From: Sedimentibacter acidaminivorans
Lineage (GTDB): Bacteria; Bacillota; Clostridia; Tissierellales; Sedimentibacteraceae
Assembly (NCBI RefSeq): GCF_017873955.1
Contig: NZ_JAGGKS010000002.1
Location: forward strand, 310,001-374,000
Direction: 5' to 3'
Length of the DNA: 64,000 nt
Position numbers and translations under genes: made by a program. The notes under the pieces are model-generated. The model was not told the origin of the DNA and made no database searches. It saw nothing but the letters and a program-made list of their open reading frames with translations. Shown one piece after another: positions 18,201-27,455 of this stretch. How positions within the stretch are numbered: position 1 is the stretch's first letter; each line of letters begins with the position of its first letter.

Positions 18201-18266
18201 ACTATTAACAATAATATATATCATCTATCTACCCATGTCAATATTTCTGTTCCATAATATGGTATA
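18201..18266 (-). repeat. Promoter-carrying repeat, copy 1
   Basis: About 66 bp matching 46813-46877: the first 37 bases align without gaps at 31 of 37, the next 9 are identical, and the last 20 align with one gap. Both copies are in the same orientation and contain TTGACA-17-TATAxT directed toward a minus-strand gene. It looks like the end of a decayed mobile or repetitive element. Confidence 0.6.
18213..18241 (-). promoter_or_regulatory. Consensus promoter for the YdcF gene
   Basis: Minus strand: TTGACA (18241-18236), 17-bp spacer, TATATT (18218-18213). Located within repeat copy 1, 44 bp before the TTG start. Confidence 0.72.
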
Positions 18267-18346
18267 TCACTTATCTGAAGTTTGGAGCCGTACCAGGTAC
18301 TTAACTTATTATTCTCTTCATTCATTGTCAGTATTGCCTTTCTCAT
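18221..18346 (-). pseudogene. Possible truncated gene start, transposase-like
   Basis: An open frame of 41 codons begins with GAGGAG, 5 bases and ATG. The first residues (MRKAILTMNEENN) recall the start of ISNCY-type transposases; the rest has no such similarity and runs into repeat copy 1. I read it as the 5' end of a gene cut off by the repeat. The family guess rests on about a dozen residues and is weak. Confidence 0.3.
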
Positions 18347-18477
18347 TTTGTCTCCTCATTTTTTGTCATGAGGTTTTATTATACTATACTTTTTTTATTT
18401 GGGACATAATCAAATGTGGTATACTAAGACATTATCATAAATCAATCAGAGTAACGAAAATCTCTAATATTAAAAGA

Positions 18478-18506
18478 TTGAAATTAATTATAAAAAATGT
18501 TATACT
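18478..18506 (+). promoter_or_regulatory. Promoter of the ABC-F leader
   Basis: TTGAAA, 17-bp spacer, TATACT; start site expected near 18513, giving a leader of about 120 nt. Confidence 0.65.
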
Positions 18507-18528
18507 GTCAACGATAACACCAAATAAA

Positions 18529-18603
18529 ATGTCGTTACTACATGATAATCAATTGCAAAATTGCAATTTGGAAGATTATATATTAAGGAGCTTATTTTTA
18601 TAG
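18529..18603 (+). CDS. Putative leader peptide of the ABC-F gene
   Basis: A 24-codon frame (MSLLHDNQLQ...LRSLFL) lies between the promoter and the ABC-F gene. It spans a perfect 18-nt palindrome (18551-18568) and its stop codon falls inside the loop of the hairpin at 18585-18612. This is the arrangement of ribosome-mediated attenuation known for antibiotic-responsive ABC-F genes. There is no strong ribosome binding site, so translation is uncertain. Confidence 0.45.
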   Translation: MSLLHDNQLQNCNLEDYILRSLFL

Positions 18604-18612
18604 GCTCTTTTT
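18585..18612 (+). terminator. Attenuator hairpin before the ABC-F gene
   Basis: AAGGAGC pairs with GCTCTTT (7 bp, one G-U) and continues into TT after the stem, before the ABC-F binding site. Together with the leader peptide and the upstream palindrome it suggests conditional termination. Confidence 0.55.
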
Positions 18613-18635
18613 AAGTGATAAAGAGAGGTAATAAT

Positions 18636-20378
18636 ATGATAAAAGTTGATAACTTGTCCTACTCATTTCCACAAAAAAATCTATATGACAAGATTTCATT
18701 TACAATAGAAGATGGTCAACATTGCGCTTTTATAGGAACAAGTGGAAGTGGAAAGAGTACACTGATAGATATAATTATGGATCCAGAGAAATATTTATTT
18801 GATGGTAAGTTAGATATAGACCCAAATTGTAGAATTGGGTATGTAAGTCAGTTTTCACAACTAGGCAAAGTAAAAGAAACTACAGTTTTCGAATATATAG
18901 GGGAAGAATTTATTAAATTACAAAATGAAATAACATCTATTTGTGCTGAAATGGAAACAGCTTCGGATATCGATACTTTACTAGAAAGGTACCAACAAGC
19001 TTCAGATGCATTTGATGCAATTAATGGCGATGAATTCGAGAGCAACATTAATAAGAAACTAAATCTAGCAAACTTAAATAAGCATAAAGATCTAATGATA
19101 TCTGATCTAAGTGGTGGTGAATTTAAACTTATTCAAGTGATTAAGGAAATGCTCAATAGTCCAGATTTGATTATTATGGATGAACCTGATGTGTTTTTGG
19201 ATTTTGAAAACCTTAATTCTCTTAAAAATCTAATAAATTCTTACAAAAAAACAATGTTAGTTATTACACACAACAGATATCTATTGAATCATTGTTTTAA
19301 CAAAATTATACACCTTGAAAATATGGGGCTTCAAGAGTTTGATGGAAGATATATTGATTATAACTTTTCATTACTTCAAACTAAAATCGAGTTACAAGAA
19401 CTAGCAATTGCTGATATTGAAGAAATTGAAAGAAATAAAACCTTAATTAACAAACTTAGATTTATTGCAACAAATAATTCAGACGCTTCTAAAGGAAAAA
19501 CTCTAAAAGCTAGAGTTAAAATACAAGAAAGATTAGAAACACGCAGAATTAAAGCTCCATTTGTAGATATTAAACAACCATATATAAACTTAGCTTCTGA
19601 TAATAAAATTGAAGAGGAGACCATTATTTTAAAAGTTAATGATTACAGTGTCTCCTTTGATGAAATTCTTTTAGAAAATGTTAGCTTTGAGATTAAATCA
19701 AATGAAAAAGTAGCTCTTATTGGTTCAAATGGTAGTGGTAAAACTACTTTATTGAGAGAAATCTTTAAAAACAATCATGACTCTATTGAAATAAATAAGG
19801 ATGTTAAATTAGCTTATTTATCTCAACTTCAAGTAGAAATACTGAATGAATCTAATACAATAATTGAAGAATTCTTTGATGCAGGATTTAAAACTAATCA
19901 AGAAATTAAATCATATATTTCAAATTATGGTTTTGACGAAAAAGTTATGAATCAAAAGATAGAATCTTTATCTGGCGGAGAAAAGAATATATTGCAATTG
20001 GCTAAAGTTGCTTCTAATAATGCAAACTTGTTGCTTCTAGATGAACCGACAAGTCATTTAGATACCTATTCACAAATAGCATTGGAAAAAGCTATAGAAA
20101 ACTATAATGGTGCAATCCTTATGATTTCTCATGATTACTATTCTATAATAAATTGTATGGATTATGTTTTAATCATTGAAGATAAAACAATTAGAAAAAT
20201 TAGCATGAGAAAATTTAGAAAGATGATTTATTCAAATCACTTTGATAAAGACTATTTAGAAATTGAACAAAAGAAAAAATCAGTGGAAACGAAAATAGCA
20301 TTAGCTTTAAAAGATACTGATTTTGAGCTTGCAAAAATTTTATCTGAAGAGTTAGAAAAGCTGATTAAATTACTTTAA
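18636..20378 (+). CDS. ABC-F family ATPase (ribosome-associated, possible antibiotic protection)
   Basis: 580 residues with two ABC domains and no membrane segment. Domain 1: Walker A GTSGSGKST, signature LSGGEFKLIQ, Walker B IIMDEPDVFLD. A linker rich in Lys/Arg/Glu spans residues about 235-300. Domain 2: GSNGSGKTT, LSGGEKNILQ, LLLDEPTSHLD. A charged C-terminal extension of about 55 residues follows. ABC-F proteins act on the ribosome; some confer resistance to drugs binding the exit tunnel or peptidyl transferase centre. The leader attenuator favours a drug-responsive role. The ATG at 18636 is preferred to a GTG at 18615 because GAGAGG lies just before it. Confidence 0.88.
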   Translation: MIKVDNLSYSFPQKNLYDKISFTIEDGQHCAFIGTSGSGKSTLIDIIMDPEKYLFDGKLDIDPNCRIGYVSQFSQLGKVKETTVFEYIGEEFIKLQNEITSICAEMETASDIDTLLERYQQASDAFDAINGDEFESNINKKLNLANLNKHKDLMISDLSGGEFKLIQVIKEMLNSPDLIIMDEPDVFLDFENLNSLKNLINSYKKTMLVITHNRYLLNHCFNKIIHLENMGLQEFDGRYIDYNFSLLQTKIELQELAIADIEEIERNKTLINKLRFIATNNSDASKGKTLKARVKIQERLETRRIKAPFVDIKQPYINLASDNKIEEETIILKVNDYSVSFDEILLENVSFEIKSNEKVALIGSNGSGKTTLLREIFKNNHDSIEINKDVKLAYLSQLQVEILNESNTIIEEFFDAGFKTNQEIKSYISNYGFDEKVMNQKIESLSGGEKNILQLAKVASNNANLLLLDEPTSHLDTYSQIALEKAIENYNGAILMISHDYYSIINCMDYVLIIEDKTIRKISMRKFRKMIYSNHFDKDYLEIEQKKKSVETKIALALKDTDFELAKILSEELEKLIKLL

Positions 20379-20493
20379 ATTATGTATACTTTACCTAGCT
20401 ACAAACTCGTTCAAACTTGAAGTAAATCGGTTAATAGTTTCTTTGAATAGTCGGCATACCCACTTTGCTCCACTACCGATTCTTCTTACTATA

Positions 20494-20537
20494 TTAGGGA
20501 CAGCTAGATATAACCACATCCAGCCTGTCCCTCTAAT
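20494..20537. terminator. Terminator between ABC-F and CoA-transferase genes
   Basis: ATTAGGGACAG pairs with CTGTCCCTCTAAT (one bulged base) around an 18-nt loop. On the plus strand TTTTTATATG follows, so it should end ABC-F transcripts; on the minus strand it lies right after the CoA-transferase stop. Confidence 0.65.
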
Positions 20538-20539
20538 TT

Positions 20540-21847
20540 TTATATGAGATCAAACCTTTTAGCATCTTCCGTGAGCTGATCCCTAAAATCAGGATGAGCA
20601 AGGTTAATCATTGCCTTTACCCTATCTGACATATTAAGTATCTTTAAATTGACACAACCATACTCTGTAGCAACATATTGAATATCAGATCTAGGTGTTG
20701 TAATTGCTGTTCCTTCGGGGAATGCTGTCACTATCTTGCTAATCCTTTTACCATCTTTTATAAAGCTTGAAGTTGTTGCAATAATAGATTTACCACCTTC
20801 CGACCACTGAGCGCCTCTTACAAAATCCAGTTGTCCACCTGTTGCACTTTGTTGTTTCCATCCCAATGAATCAGATGCTGCTTGACCAAAAATATCAAAG
20901 GCCATCGTTGAGTTTATTGAAATCATTTTTTTATTTTTTGCAATAATTCTCGGATCATTTACAAATGGAAATTCTGCACCATAAATATTTTCATTTCTAT
21001 TCAGATATCGATATAATTTTGTAGATCCAAGAGCGAACGCAAACACACTTTTTCCATCCATAAACCCTTTGTACTTGTTTGTAACATTTCCATTAATCAT
21101 TAATTCCACCATGGGCTCGCTTAGCAATTCAGAATGTATTCCAAGATCATTCTTATTAACAAGTTCAAATCCTATTGCAGTTGACAACGAACCTAGTCCA
21201 AGCTGGATAGTTGCACCTTCCGGAACTTGGTCAACAATGATATTTGAAAGGGTTTTTGTTACTTCATCAATTTCTGGATTTGCTAAAGTTACCGGTTCAT
21301 CATCCACCTCAATTATTGCATCTACCTCAGAAACGTGTATTAAGTTGTTTTGTCCGAATATATATGATGTTTGTTTGTTAACTTGAACAATTACCTTATC
21401 CGCACTTTCCTTTAGGAATTTATGAAGCGCGATACCTGATGGACCAAGACACATATACCCATTCTCATCAGGTTCAGAAACATCAAATAAGCAGACATCT
21501 GGTCGTGCGGCTTCTTTACACCATATATCAATTTGGCTCAGATGAACTGATGTAAAGTTCAGATTTAACCCATTGTCTCTTGCCTTTCTTTCTTTAGCTC
21601 CCATAAAAAAAGTTCCAAATGTAAATGGGTTCCCTTCTGCTTCATCATATAATGACATAGATTTTAGTGCTAAAGCACTTGTTATTTCAACATTTTCAAG
21701 CTCTTCTCGCCTGTCCCACAACGCCTTCATCAATACAAAGGCTACACTAGAACTAGTACCGACATAAACTCTCTCCCCAGAATTAATAAGTGTGACTGCT
21801 TCTTCGGCATTCATTAATTTTTGTTTATATTCATTACACCAGTTCAT
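20540..21847 (-). CDS. Acetyl-CoA hydrolase/transferase family CoA-transferase
   Basis: 435 residues, family I CoA-transferase of the 4-hydroxybutyrate/butyrate:acetate type. The GLGSLSTAIG loop and a catalytic Glu in the following HSELLSEP motif are present, as is the C-terminal ATEYGCVNLK and AHPDFRDQL pattern. It would move CoA between acetyl- or acyl-CoA and a free acid. In this cluster it can activate the acid released by the cleavage enzyme (for example acetoacetate) or drain acetyl-CoA to acetate. Last gene of the six-gene sigma-54 operon. GGAGG five bases before the ATG. Confidence 0.9.
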   Translation of the reverse strand: MNWCNEYKQKLMNAEEAVTLINSGERVYVGTSSSVAFVLMKALWDRREELENVEITSALALKSMSLYDEAEGNPFTFGTFFMGAKERKARDNGLNLNFTSVHLSQIDIWCKEAARPDVCLFDVSEPDENGYMCLGPSGIALHKFLKESADKVIVQVNKQTSYIFGQNNLIHVSEVDAIIEVDDEPVTLANPEIDEVTKTLSNIIVDQVPEGATIQLGLGSLSTAIGFELVNKNDLGIHSELLSEPMVELMINGNVTNKYKGFMDGKSVFAFALGSTKLYRYLNRNENIYGAEFPFVNDPRIIAKNKKMISINSTMAFDIFGQAASDSLGWKQQSATGGQLDFVRGAQWSEGGKSIIATTSSFIKDGKRISKIVTAFPEGTAITTPRSDIQYVATEYGCVNLKILNMSDRVKAMINLAHPDFRDQLTEDAKRFDLI

Positions 21848-21878
21848 ATTTTCCTCCTATAAAACCTTCTCTATTATT

Positions 21879-21911
21879 AATACTGCGATGCGTCTAACAC
21901 ATCGCAGTATT
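21879..21911. terminator. Intercistronic 12-bp perfect hairpin
   Basis: AATACTGCGATG and CATCGCAGTATT pair perfectly around a 9-nt loop, between the permease and CoA-transferase genes. The minus strand has no T-run, so it is more likely an mRNA-stabilising or processing element than a full stop. Confidence 0.6.
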
Positions 21912-21948
21912 TCATATTAATTAACATATAATTATATTTTTCTACCTT

Positions 21949-23271
21949 TTAGAAAAACGCAACCAACATCACTAATGATACTAACGTAATTATGGTTGGT
22001 ATTACTACACTTGTCGCAAGTACATGTTTATATGCTTGCTTGTGAGTAAGACCAAGCACTGCAAATGTCAAGAATATTCCAGGTGAATGAGGTAAGGTAT
22101 CTAATGCACCGGCAGCTATGCTTACCAAACGATGTAATAAATCCAGATTCACACCTGAGGCTAAAAAGCTATCAGTAAATGCACTAAACATTATTCTTAA
22201 TCCCCCTGATGATGACCCTGTTATGGCAGACACTACCCCTGTAGCAACAACCCCTTGTGTATATGGATTCATTTGTAAGCTTAATACCCAGTTCACTATC
22301 GAAGTAAAAGCTTGAGAGTTTGATACAACAGCTCCAAAAGCAACAACTCCTGCAAATCCTCCAATTGCACCGATACCACCTTCTAATCCGGAGGATAATA
22401 TCTTTTTAATATTTTTTCCTTTGAATTTATCAAAGTTAAGAACACATACAACCGCAGTACCTGCTAACATAGCTCCCGTAGCAAGCATCGTGGAATTAAG
22501 TCCAAATCTGCTTCCCAATACGATAATAAAAAGCAGTACTATTATCGGTAAAAATGCTTTAATGGATGATGGCAGCATGTTGCGATCCTGAATTTCATTT
22601 TTTGCAACATCAAAACCTTCAGGATTTACCCAGCATTCGTTATTAGACCTTGCTTTCTTTTCACTGTAGCTAAAATAAAACAATGTCATTACAATAAATA
22701 CTATTGAAGCGATAATTCCAAAAATAGGAGCAGCAGTTAACGTCGTACCTAAGAACTGAGTAGGGATTACGTTAGTAAGTGCCGGCGTACCAGGAAGAGA
22801 AGTCATTGTAATCGTCGCCGAACCGGCTGTTGTTGCGGCTACTATTAAATGTCGTGGCAAATTTGCTTCTTTGAAAAGTGTGTATGCAATTGGTGCCAAA
22901 GTATATATAACAACAAACAAACTTATACCGCCATATGTCAGCACTACAGTAATCGCATAGCAAACAAGTAACACTCTTTTCCTTCCAAACCAATCAATAA
23001 ACTGATACGCAATAGATGTTGCACTTCCGGATTCATTCATAAAACTAGCGAACAAGCTTGAACAACATAATAACAAGAAATATCCGGCATACGCCCCTAC
23101 GTAACCATTCATATAGAATTCTGAATATCCCTGCCATATCCCAATTCCATTTGTTAGTATTACTACAAGAGAAGCCAGAAGTGTAGATGCAAGGGCGCCC
23201 AATCCTTTGTATGCGCCACCAGCAAGTACTATTACAGCTAAAAAAAGACCAATAATTGCAAATGTATTCAT
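21949..23271 (-). CDS. GntP family organic acid permease
   Basis: 440 residues, about 12 membrane helices, gluconate:H+ symporter (GntP/DsdX-like) family. Motifs: GGISLFVVIYTLAPIAY, SATITMTSLPGTPALTN and a GALDTLPHSPG loop near residue 395. Family members import hydroxy and sugar acids, so this is the likely uptake system for the substrate of the surrounding catabolic genes. The start at 23271 is taken because AAAGGAG lies seven bases before it; an upstream frame to 23322 has no such site. Confidence 0.88.
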   Translation of the reverse strand: MNTFAIIGLFLAVIVLAGGAYKGLGALASTLLASLVVILTNGIGIWQGYSEFYMNGYVGAYAGYFLLLCCSSLFASFMNESGSATSIAYQFIDWFGRKRVLLVCYAITVVLTYGGISLFVVIYTLAPIAYTLFKEANLPRHLIVAATTAGSATITMTSLPGTPALTNVIPTQFLGTTLTAAPIFGIIASIVFIVMTLFYFSYSEKKARSNNECWVNPEGFDVAKNEIQDRNMLPSSIKAFLPIIVLLFIIVLGSRFGLNSTMLATGAMLAGTAVVCVLNFDKFKGKNIKKILSSGLEGGIGAIGGFAGVVAFGAVVSNSQAFTSIVNWVLSLQMNPYTQGVVATGVVSAITGSSSGGLRIMFSAFTDSFLASGVNLDLLHRLVSIAAGALDTLPHSPGIFLTFAVLGLTHKQAYKHVLATSVVIPTIITLVSLVMLVAFF

Positions 23272-23400
23272 GTTATTTCTCCTTTTAATATTTTTTATAA
23301 AATTACCTTTATTATTTTGCATTAAATCTATTTATATAATATTTTTAATACTTTAATGAAGATTTAAGATTCTGAATACTTAATTAATGTCCTATATTTT

Positions 23401-24144
23401 CTATGATCTATACATTGCACCATTAACACTAAGTGTAACACCACTTATAAATCCAGCCTCTTCTGACACAAGGTATGCTGTAGCTGCTGCTATATCTTCA
23501 GGTGATCCTGGTCTGCCAACCGGAATGCTTGCAACAATTTCCATTCTAATATTTTCTGGAATTTCCTGTGTCATAGCCGTTTCAATAAAGCCTGGTGCTA
23601 TCGCATTAACAGTAATTCCTTTTTTGCCTAATTCCATAGCTAATGTTTTAGTTAACCCAATTATTCCCGCTTTCGCTGCTGAATAATTGGACTGGCCATA
23701 GTTTCCTGAAAGGCCAACAACTGAACTTAAGTTTAGGATTCTTCCATATCTGTTTAATTCCATATATTTGCTTAATTCCTGTGTCACAATAAATACAGAC
23801 TTCAAATCAGAATCAAGAACTTCATCCCATTGTTCATCGGTCATCTTTTTAAAAGATGAATCTTTGGTTATTCCTGCATTGTTGACTAATATGTCAATAC
23901 TGCCATATTTTTCGATAACTTTCTCCCCTAGAGCTTTAACTTCTTCTCTGTTTGTTACATCGCACTTAAGACCAAAGGCTTCTCCTCCTTCATTTTTTAT
24001 CTCAGCAACAGCTTCATTTATTTTACCAATATTTCTACTTGTTACTACAACTTTTACTCCTTCTTTTGCAAGCCTTTTCGCTATTGAAAGTCCGATACCT
24101 TTAGTTGAACCTGTTACAACTGCAACTCTGTTATTAAATATCAT
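23401..24144 (-). CDS. SDR family 3-oxoacyl/acetoacetyl-CoA reductase
   Basis: 247 residues, classical short-chain dehydrogenase. Cofactor motif TGSTKGIG (residues 11-18), NNAG, catalytic Ser and YSAAK. Closest in pattern to FabG/PhaB, which reduce 3-oxoacyl-ACP or acetoacetyl-CoA with NAD(P)H. Here it is probably a catabolic 3-hydroxyacyl-CoA dehydrogenase or reductase linked to the thiolase. AAGGAGG before the ATG at 24144 fixes the start; a longer frame to 24261 would overlap the thiolase gene and has no binding site. Confidence 0.9.
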   Translation of the reverse strand: MIFNNRVAVVTGSTKGIGLSIAKRLAKEGVKVVVTSRNIGKINEAVAEIKNEGGEAFGLKCDVTNREEVKALGEKVIEKYGSIDILVNNAGITKDSSFKKMTDEQWDEVLDSDLKSVFIVTQELSKYMELNRYGRILNLSSVVGLSGNYGQSNYSAAKAGIIGLTKTLAMELGKKGITVNAIAPGFIETAMTQEIPENIRMEIVASIPVGRPGSPEDIAAATAYLVSEEAGFISGVTLSVNGAMYRS

Positions 24145-24202
24145 GTCATATGCCTCCTTGATTTTTTTACTAATAATCCTTAAAGTATTAAGTATTTCAA
24201 CC

Positions 24203-25378
24203 TTATTTTTTAGTATCCTTTTCCATTTCAAAGATACCCGCTGCACCCATTCCTCCGCCAATACACATAGTGATTAATGCGTATCTGCCGTTTGTGCGTT
24301 TCAATTCAGATAGTGCTTTGCAAGTAAGAACTGCTCCAGTTGCACCAAGTGGATGACCAAGAGCCATAGCGCCTCCATTTGGATTAACTTTCTCTAAAGG
24401 CATCTTTAATTCACGGATGCAAACTAATGCTTGTGCTGCAAATGCTTCATTAATTTCAATTACATCCATATCATCAATATTTAAACCCACGCGTTTCATA
24501 ACTTTAGGAACAGCAACAATAGGGCCTAAACCCATCACATCAGCAGCAACACCACCCACAGCAAATGATACAAATTTTGCAATAGGAGTATAGCCAAGTT
24601 CTTCCGCCTTTTCACGCGACATCAATATAACAAAACCAGTGCCATCAGTCATTTGGGATGATGTAGCAGCAGTTACTACCCCATCCTCCTTAAATGGTGT
24701 TTTTAGTGTAGCTAAGTCCTCTATATTTGTATTTGGTCGGATGCCTTCATCTTTAGACACAACAACTGGTCCGTTATCAGTATCTACTGTTATGGGAATA
24801 ATCTCATCAGCCAGCTTTCCGGCCACTTGAGCCGCTGCTGCTTTCTTATGACTTTCTACAGCCATGACTTCCATATCATGACGAGCAATACCGTAGCGTT
24901 CAGCAACATTTTCAGCAGTTAAGCCCATAGAAATGTAAGTGCCGGGAACCTGTTCAGCTAACAATGTATCCTGATATTCCTCAGGATGTAACATATTCAT
25001 ACCAGTCATCATCTCAATCCCGCCAGCTATTATTACATCCATCTGATTTGCCATAATAGCATTTGCAGCTGTAGCGATAGTTTGAAGACCAGATGAACAA
25101 AATCTATTGACTGTCTGACCCGGTACAAAATCAGGCAAACCTGCACGCTGAGCAATCAAACGTCCTATATTGTAACCTGTACATTTTTCTGGCGTGGCAC
25201 ATCCTACAATGACGTCATCAACAACATCCAGATCAAAACCAGGCAGCTTTGCAATGACACCTTTCAGTGTCTGTGCACCATATTCTATGGGATGAGTATT
25301 TGCGAAAGAACCTTTAAATGCTCTAGCTAGCGGAGAGCGTCCATATGCCAATACAACTGCATCTCTTTTGTTATTCAT
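24203..25378 (-). CDS. Thiolase (acetyl-CoA C-acyltransferase)
   Basis: 391 residues, full-length degradative-type thiolase. Nucleophilic Cys in NRFCSSGLQ (about residue 91), GGIEMMTGMN covering segment, NEAFAAQ, His in GGAMALGHPLGATG, and Cys in MCIGGGMGAAG. It cleaves 3-oxoacyl-CoA with CoA to acetyl-CoA plus a shortened acyl-CoA, and so would close the pathway by splitting acetoacetyl-CoA or a longer homologue. AGGAGG before the ATG. Separated from the reductase by 58 bp. Confidence 0.93.
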   Translation of the reverse strand: MNNKRDAVVLAYGRSPLARAFKGSFANTHPIEYGAQTLKGVIAKLPGFDLDVVDDVIVGCATPEKCTGYNIGRLIAQRAGLPDFVPGQTVNRFCSSGLQTIATAANAIMANQMDVIIAGGIEMMTGMNMLHPEEYQDTLLAEQVPGTYISMGLTAENVAERYGIARHDMEVMAVESHKKAAAAQVAGKLADEIIPITVDTDNGPVVVSKDEGIRPNTNIEDLATLKTPFKEDGVVTAATSSQMTDGTGFVILMSREKAEELGYTPIAKFVSFAVGGVAADVMGLGPIVAVPKVMKRVGLNIDDMDVIEINEAFAAQALVCIRELKMPLEKVNPNGGAMALGHPLGATGAVLTCKALSELKRTNGRYALITMCIGGGMGAAGIFEMEKDTKK

Positions 25379-25457
25379 AATTACCTCCTAAAATTTTAAT
25401 ATATTAGCAGAATATACAACATAGCATATACCTTGCTTAAATTATAAACGAGCTATA

Positions 25458-26297
25458 TTAGCGAACAAATGGCCTAATACCAAGAATTTCACGCGCTTCT
25501 TGGGAAGTCGCCGGCTGCTTGCCAAATTCCTTGACTATCCTTACAGCTCTTTCAACCATTAGTGGGTTTGTTGCTTTCTCTCCACGAGACATATATAAGT
25601 TATCCTCAAGACCAACGCGTATATGGCCGCCTAATGCTAAAGCTGCGTACATGATTGGAAGATGTCCGTTTCCAATACCCGAAGCCGACCATACAGTATT
25701 TTCCGGCAAATGTCTAACTAAGTATAATAAGTTATCAACTGTAGCATCCATTCCACCTAAAACACCAAGAACTAATTGACACCACATAGGCTTTTTAATA
25801 TATTCTTTTTCAATGTAATGCTTAGCATTTCCAAGCATACCGTAATCAAATATTTCCACTTCCGGTTTAACATCGTACTGTTTATAAACATTGCATAACT
25901 TCTTCAAAAAAACAGGGTTATTATCGAATATAAATGAATCTCCCCAATTAAAGGAACCAATATCAAATGAACCCATTTCAATTTCAGGAGTTTCAATAAA
26001 ATGAGTCATTCTATCGTCCTCATTTGAAACGAACCCACCAGATGATGTACAATTAATTACTACATCACAATCCTTATGTTCTCTTATCAAGCGAACAGTT
26101 TCTTTAAATCTCTCTTTATCCATAGTACCAATACCATTATCGTCTCTCATATGAAGATGTACAATAGCAGCTCCTGCTTGCCAGCTTGCATAAGCGACAT
26201 CAGCTATTTCCTGAGGTGTATATGGAACAGCTGGATTTTTTTCTTTTGGTGTTAGAGCACCAGTTAAAGCACATGAAATTATTACTTTGTTATTCAC
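25458..26297 (-). CDS. Beta-keto acid cleavage enzyme (BKACE, DUF849)
   Basis: 279 residues, the family of 3-keto-5-aminohexanoate cleavage enzyme (Kce). These Zn enzymes condense a beta-keto acid with acetyl-CoA and release acetoacetate plus a new acyl-CoA. Metal ligands by position: His47 and His49 (HLHMRD) and Glu231 (GLED). Residue 14 is Ala, in a position that is one of the substrate-pocket residues varying between BKACE subgroups, so the keto acid is not simply 3-keto-5-aminohexanoate. No other lysine-fermentation genes are nearby. GTG start with AAGGAGG upstream. Confidence 0.9.
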   Translation of the reverse strand: MNNKVIISCALTGALTPKEKNPAVPYTPQEIADVAYASWQAGAAIVHLHMRDDNGIGTMDKERFKETVRLIREHKDCDVVINCTSSGGFVSNEDDRMTHFIETPEIEMGSFDIGSFNWGDSFIFDNNPVFLKKLCNVYKQYDVKPEVEIFDYGMLGNAKHYIEKEYIKKPMWCQLVLGVLGGMDATVDNLLYLVRHLPENTVWSASGIGNGHLPIMYAALALGGHIRVGLEDNLYMSRGEKATNPLMVERAVRIVKEFGKQPATSQEAREILGIRPFVR

Positions 26298-26353
26298 ATT
26301 AAATCCTCCTTAAAATTTCTATTTATTTGTTATATTCACAAATATAAATTACA

Positions 26354-27400
26354 TTATTTTGCTTTATACATATCGTAAGTAAACCAATCATCATTAAAGT
26401 ATTTCAAATTACTCATAGATAACGGTAATTCCTTTTTCTCGATTTTTTTAACAATTTCGATAACAGTATCATTAAACGGAGTTGGAATTCCATATTTTTT
26501 ACCTATTTCAGAAACGTAACCGTTAATCATTTTCACTTCAGTAATCTTGCCCTTTTCCAAATCTTGAAGCATACTTGCCTTAGCATTAGGTGCAAATGAA
26601 TACATATATGTAAACATCTGCTGATTTTCATTAAATTGCTCTTGATCTTTAAGTGATAAAGAATCAGGAGATAAACCCAAAACCAATGGTGGTAATTCAT
26701 AGCCTGCTGCTTCACAGCATACTTTAACCTCATGTCCTAAATAACTCACGCAAGCTCTTGCTTTGTCATTCTGCATCACTTCACCAAATGTACATCCACA
26801 AGCAGCAGACATGCCACTCACGCATGCATTGTTGACCAGCTTGCCCCATCTGGAAGCCATAAGGTTAGTTGACACTGATGCTTTACCCATAAGGTTTAGA
26901 ATTTCAGCAACTTTCTGAATTCGATCAGTGATTTTTCCATTTATTTCTCCAATTTCAAAAAAATGATCAAGATTGCTCACATCTTGAGTCAATTCAGAAA
27001 CACCTGGAGCAGAAAAGGTTGCGCTCCATAAAACTGCACCTCCAACTGTACGATTTTCACCAACATACTTTGCAACAAAAGGCTCTGGTACACCGTTCTG
27101 AAGTGTACAGACAGTACTGTTTTCATCTAGATGTGGTAACAATTGAGGAAGGATGACTTCATTAGCAGTTTGTTTAGTAAACAAAAATACAATATCGTAA
27201 ATATCTTCCATTTGATTAGGTGTAATAGCTTTGACAGGAACAGTAAAATCAACCTTGCCAATAATATGAGCACCTTTTTCATTCAATACTTTTACATGCT
27301 CTTCGTAGTTATCGATAAAATCTACTGAACATCCATTCTTAGCTAAATATGCACCTAGAACAGTACCCATAGCCCCACAACCTAAAATAGCAATTCGCAT
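26354..27400 (-). CDS. PanE/ApbA-family dehydrogenase (ketopantoate reductase-like)
   Basis: 348 residues. An N-terminal Rossmann fold with GCGAMG (residues 8-13) binds NAD(P)H; the C-terminal helical domain has the ASRWGKLVNNA motif with the family's catalytic Lys. It is first in a six-gene catabolic operon with a BKACE, so a role in pantothenate synthesis is unlikely. It more probably oxidises a hydroxy acid to the keto acid used by the next enzyme, the job done by 3-hydroxyacyl-CoA-type dehydrogenases in carnitine pathways. GGAGG eight bases before the ATG at 27400 fixes the start. Confidence 0.85.
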   Translation of the reverse strand: MRIAILGCGAMGTVLGAYLAKNGCSVDFIDNYEEHVKVLNEKGAHIIGKVDFTVPVKAITPNQMEDIYDIVFLFTKQTANEVILPQLLPHLDENSTVCTLQNGVPEPFVAKYVGENRTVGGAVLWSATFSAPGVSELTQDVSNLDHFFEIGEINGKITDRIQKVAEILNLMGKASVSTNLMASRWGKLVNNACVSGMSAACGCTFGEVMQNDKARACVSYLGHEVKVCCEAAGYELPPLVLGLSPDSLSLKDQEQFNENQQMFTYMYSFAPNAKASMLQDLEKGKITEVKMINGYVSEIGKKYGIPTPFNDTVIEIVKKIEKKELPLSMSNLKYFNDDWFTYDMYKAK

Positions 27401-27455
27401 AATATTAACCTCCATATACTAATTAAAATACAATTTTTTAATACAAACTATTTAA

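Noticed and set aside
18235-18603. 122-codon plus-strand frame upstream of the ABC-F gene
   Set aside because: It crosses repeat copy 1, the minus-strand promoter and the ABC-F promoter, has no ribosome site and odd composition. Only its last 24 codons are kept, as a possible leader peptide.
23768-24277. 169-codon frame opposite the reductase gene
   Set aside because: It is antisense to a complete SDR gene with intact motifs, and its own product is low-complexity Ser/Thr/Leu with no ribosome site.
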